Shown here: piece after piece, positions 6,522 through 7,459 of the stretch | How the letters are laid out: each line of letters starts with the position of its first letter | Position numbering within the stretch: position 1 is the stretch's first letter | NCBI GenBank assembly: GCA_035632955.1 | Contig: DASQFU010000204.1 | Span: 1-7,459, forward strand | Direction of reading: 5' to 3' | Length of the DNA: 7,459 bases | DNA from: DASQFU01 sp035632955 | GTDB lineage: Bacteria; Eisenbacteria; RBG-16-71-46 | Position numbers and translations under genes: made by a program | The notes under the pieces: model-generated | Database searches by the model: none | What the model was told of the DNA's origin: nothing | What the model saw: the letters and a program-made list of their open reading frames with translations, nothing else

Positions 6522-7151
6522 TCATCGGATCGGCTCGAGACGCGGCGGCCGGCTGCCGTGCCGCACTGCTCCCGCGAACGGGACGTAGTCCAGCTCGCGG
6601 TCTTCGCGTGCGCAACGCAACATCAGACCGCCGCGGCTCATGTCGCCACGACCGACGAAGTCGGCAGGGAAGAGGAGGCGCTCGCCGAGGCTGCGCTCGA
6701 GGATATCGACGTACTTGCCGGTCGCGATGCTGCCAAGCAGAATCACGCGTCCGCCGGAGTCCAGCTCGCGAGCCAGGACGTTCGCGTCGCGCTCGAGTGG
6801 CTCACGGAAACGCGCTTCGTTGGGCGCGACGCCGACCGCCGCGATCGCGCGCAAGTCGTCGAGCGTCACATTCTGTTCGGGGGGGATCAGCCCCCATCCC
6901 GGCGTGATGACGAGCACGCCACCGTGCGCGGCGTCGTGCCGCGCGAAATGCCGCGCGTAGGCGAGCTTGCCGCGAAAATACAGCCCGCTGAGAAAGCTGA
7001 ACACGGTGCCGAGCGGCGCCCCTTGATGCCGCAGGCGAACCGCGAGCGGGAACCCTGCTCGCTCGTTGAACAGCAGCTGTGACCGCTTCGCGCCGCAATG
7101 CGCGGGCGAGAGCAGGAACACGGTCTCAAGAGGAGTGTCGGAGGGAGGCAT
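6522..7151 (-). CDS. Conserved-looking uncharacterised protein, 209 residues
   Basis: I do not recognise a named function. The ATG at 7151 gives 209 residues; the open frame extends further upstream, but that part overlaps the neighbouring gene and looks like non-coding shadow. Motif-like blocks are LLSPAHCGAKR (13-23), LSGLYFRGKLAYA (54-66), VLVITPGWGLIPP (79-91), VILLGSIATGKYVDIL (136-151) and FVGRGDMSRGGLMLRCA (165-181). Alternating hydrophobic strands and Gly-rich turns suggest a soluble alpha/beta enzyme-like fold; there is no signal peptide or membrane helix. The order 'short strand with SPAHC, FRGKLAYA helix, GWGLIPP, strand with GxxxxGKY' faintly recalls DUF6884-type proteins, which I offer only as a lead. 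GSIATGKY resembles a P-loop but has Tyr where Ser/Thr is needed. The gene follows the FlgD-like protein gene by 26 bases on the same strand and may share its transcript. No strong Shine-Dalgarno sequence is close to the ATG. Confidence 0.75.
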   Translation of the reverse strand: MPPSDTPLETVFLLSPAHCGAKRSQLLFNERAGFPLAVRLRHQGAPLGTVFSFLSGLYFRGKLAYARHFARHDAAHGGVLVITPGWGLIPPEQNVTLDDLRAIAAVGVAPNEARFREPLERDANVLARELDSGGRVILLGSIATGKYVDILERSLGERLLFPADFVGRGDMSRGGLMLRCAREDRELDYVPFAGAVRHGSRPPRLEPIR

Positions 7152-7177
7152 GACCGCACCCGGTGGGCGTCCTTTCT

Positions 7178-7459
7178 TCAGCGACAGTAATTGGCGCCGG
7201 GGAGCCAACGACAAAACTCCAGCGACAACGACTCTCGCCCCGACGTTGCGACCAAGCGATACATACCGGGGGGGAGTAGAGAGCCATCCGCCGTGCGGCC
7301 GTTCCACTCCAAAGCTCCCGAGCTTGAGATGTTCACGAACGTATGGACCGGGTTCATGCTCTCGTCCAAAACCTGGAGTGCATCGACGGGCTTGGAGGTC
7401 ACCCATCGCGCTTGCACTTTGCACGTGAGATCACCCAGCTCGAGAAATCCCAGACTGCT
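7178..7459 (-). CDS. C-terminal part of a protein with a FlgD-like Ig domain, N-terminus beyond the right edge
   Basis: The minus-strand frame is open from the right edge to the TGA at 7178-7180, giving 93 visible residues. The pattern VLDESMNPVHTFVN, then LEWNGRTADGSLLPPGMYRLVAT, fits the FlgD-like immunoglobulin domain: a strand with a D.xGN-type turn, a W-[DN]-G-R turn, G..LPPG, and a Y strand. In many bacteria this domain ends large secreted or cell-surface proteins, where it acts as a beta-sandwich module. A short tail with two cysteines (CRWLPGANYC) follows the domain. A GTG at 7417 could be mistaken for a start, but the frame and fold run on beyond it, so it is more likely internal. 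Signal peptide and upstream domains cannot be seen. Localisation outside the cell is inferred from the domain, and flagellar hook function is not indicated. Confidence 0.75.
   Translation of the reverse strand, partial: SSLGFLELGDLTCKVQARWVTSKPVDALQVLDESMNPVHTFVNISSSGALEWNGRTADGSLLPPGMYRLVATSGRESLSLEFCRWLPGANYCR

Noticed and set aside
6711..6734. P-loop GSIATGKY in the 209-residue protein
   Set aside because: It has the GxxxxGK spacing, but Tyr replaces the essential Ser/Thr and there is no matching Walker B. I do not call it an ATPase.

Overview
The window comes from a GC-rich bacterial chromosome with densely packed genes on both strands and no sign of a plasmid or phage. Candidate host lineages are the GC-rich soil and sediment bacteria around the FCB group, for example Candidatus Eisenbacteria. 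The hints are a secreted-type protein tail with a FlgD-like Ig fold and an HNH endonuclease of a type I associate with those genomes. This is inference from memory, not a demonstrated placement.

Left part (1-4751), DNA repair block. A large Lhr-family superfamily 2 helicase runs leftwards from about 2497 and leaves the window at base 1; 832 codons are visible without interruption. Across a 188-base divergent intergenic region, a TerB-family protein (2686-3180) and an ATP-dependent DNA ligase of the mycobacterial LigB type (3216-4751) run rightwards, 35 bases apart, probably as one transcript. A 3'-5' helicase/translocase and an ATP-dependent ligase side by side suggest a shared role in DNA repair. 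The TerB protein is an uncharacterised partner.

Middle part (4752-6111). A hairpin sits at the ligase stop codon, between convergent genes. Next comes an HNH endonuclease gene on the minus strand. The intact reading frame is 4828-5955, but the same frame continues upstream through a single TAG codon (5977-5979) into 44 more family-like codons starting at an ATG at 6111. The gene is therefore most likely a full-length 427-residue HNH protein interrupted by one nonsense codon. Its linker carries a cluster of CCCCGGGG palindromes and a perfect 14-base inverted repeat.

Right part (6112-7459). About 410 bases without a convincing gene follow, containing one strong GC hairpin. Then come two minus-strand genes: an uncharacterised conserved-looking 209-residue protein (6522-7151) and, 26 bases upstream of it, the C-terminal end of a protein with a FlgD-like Ig domain (7178-7459, cut by the right edge).

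I did not find a convincing new multi-gene system. The points most worth a second look are the in-frame amber codon in the HNH gene, the Lhr / TerB / LigB arrangement, and the uncharacterised 209-residue protein.
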